Assembly (NCBI GenBank): GCA_022749755.1 | Contig: CM040449.1 | Coordinates: forward strand, 9,805,657-9,869,656 | DNA length: 64,000 nt | Reading direction: 5' to 3' | Source of the DNA: Azadirachta indica | Lineage: Eukaryota; Streptophyta; Magnoliopsida; Sapindales; Meliaceae | Part shown: positions 63,647-64,000 of the stretch, in pieces | Layout: each line of letters begins with the position of its first letter | How positions within the stretch are numbered: position 1 is the first letter of the stretch | Position numbers and translations under genes: made by a program | The notes under the pieces: model-generated | Databases searched by the model: none | What the model saw: the letters and a program-made list of their open reading frames with translations, nothing else | Told to the model about the DNA's origin: nothing

Positions 63647-63815
63647 TCACTGGTTGTTTGTAATAGGGAGTCTGTTGAATGAGATGTTGATTGCGCAATT
63701 CCATGATCTCTTCAGAGGAGGGACCGGAGTAATTGGGAGGAGTGTAAGGGAATGGGGGCATTACAGGATCAGGTGGTTTGGGACCAATATTGAGTTCGGT
63801 CCCAGAACTCGGCAT
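61512..63815 (-). CDS. AGT2: Alanine:glyoxylate aminotransferase 2-like, copy 3, intact
   Basis: Nine exons: 63815-63651, 63491-63261, 63143-62973, 62829-62686, 62599-62420, 62334-62106, 61987-61874, 61769-61683, 61582-61512. They total 1392 nt, 463 aa, all with GT/AG borders and matching phases. PLP signatures as in copy 2: [19 protein letters not shown] (Asp about 267), Lys about 297 in VTMAK. Departures from common AGT2 are again [10 protein letters not shown] and STFASN. It starts [17 protein letters not shown] with no transit peptide. Its last exon reads past the copy 2 stop into IVLRSCSIL, giving a different tail. Exons are clearly diverged from copies 1 and 2, so this is the older paralogue. 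A class-III aminotransferase acting on alanine, beta-alanine or related amino donors is likely; the substrate cannot be told from sequence. Confidence 0.9.
63603..63646. repeat. AT dinucleotide microsatellite in AGT2 copy 3 intron 1
   Basis: About 20 TA repeats, directly beside the exon 1 splice donor (63,650). Shorter TA runs lie in intron 2 of copies 1 and 2 (9,287-9,307 and 35,161-35,190) and in intron 3 of copy 3 (62,949-62,967). Confidence 0.9.
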
Positions 63816-64000
63816 CTTTGGCGGTCTATAAGATCAAATATAAATACAAGAGTACGTAGTACTGAATGAAGTGAGTGAATAATGGTTTTGTTGGAGAAGC
63901 CAGGATGGATATTTATAGGCGACATGTGAAAATTAGATGCCTAACCTGTTTAAAATGTTAAAAGAATTAATACCTTGTTCAAAATGTTCAAATGTTAAAA
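63816..64000 (-). promoter_or_regulatory. AGT2 copy 3 promoter
   Basis: A TATA box (TATAAAT, 63,911-63,917) lies about 96 bp upstream of the ATG on the minus strand. Farther left in gene sense, the ccttgttcaaaatgtt repeats resemble those of copies 1 and 2. Cut by the window end. Confidence 0.55.

Overview
This is plant nuclear DNA. It is AT-rich, its genes have introns with GT/AG borders, and it carries degraded Ty1/copia, MULE-like and hAT-like repeats. Its proteins belong to plant enzyme families: a clade-VI acyl-activating enzyme of the hop CCL4/AAE1/benzoate-CoA ligase type with a peroxisomal C-terminus, a nine-exon class-III aminotransferase of the alanine:glyoxylate aminotransferase 2 (AGT2/PYD4) family, and the 3' part of an NADPH alkenal/double-bond reductase. 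No species is assigned.

The main architectural feature is a tandem duplication with a period of about 25,885 bp. Positions 1-21,250 recur almost base for base at 25,886-47,133. Unit 1 holds AAE copy 1 (+, 3317-4952), AGT2 copy 1 (-, 7583-9912), a long array of nested repeats (10,267-19,550), AAE copy 2 (+, 19,886-21,250, 3' end cut off) and transposon fragments (21,251-25,885). Unit 2 holds AAE copy 3 (29,207-30,841), AGT2 copy 2 (33,466-35,796), the same repeat array, and AAE copy 4 (45,769-47,402), which keeps its 3' end and downstream flank. Inside each unit are older duplications: a 3.3-kb AAE block repeated about 16.57 kb apart, a block of about 3.9 kb, and a monomer of about 955 bp.

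Right of the array (47.4-64 kb) is older, more diverged sequence from the same locus. It runs: the AAE4 3' flank; a reductase pseudogene (48,640-49,379); more AAE-AGT2 intergenic sequence; a dead copia pol (50.9-52.1 kb) and a dead Myb/SANT-like gene (53.1-53.8 kb) where an AGT2 gene would be expected; an AGT2 5' flank and hAT-like element (54.9-56.1 kb); an inverted AAE pseudogene (copy 5, 57,174-58,795); a MULE-like element (59,369-60,192); and AGT2 copy 3 (61,512-63,815). The locus is therefore a repeatedly copied two-gene cassette, acyl-CoA ligase plus class-III aminotransferase.

Gene state by reading: AGT2 copies 2 and 3 are intact (460 and 463 aa). AGT2 copy 1 has a 5-bp duplication in exon 4. 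All five AAE copies are broken; copies 1-4 share one ancestral 1-bp deletion, and copy 4 is otherwise open. I see no tRNA, rRNA or CRISPR. No new system is proven. The best candidates for a second look are the amplified AAE-AGT2 pairing, the aminotransferases lacking a transit peptide, and the nested recombination history.
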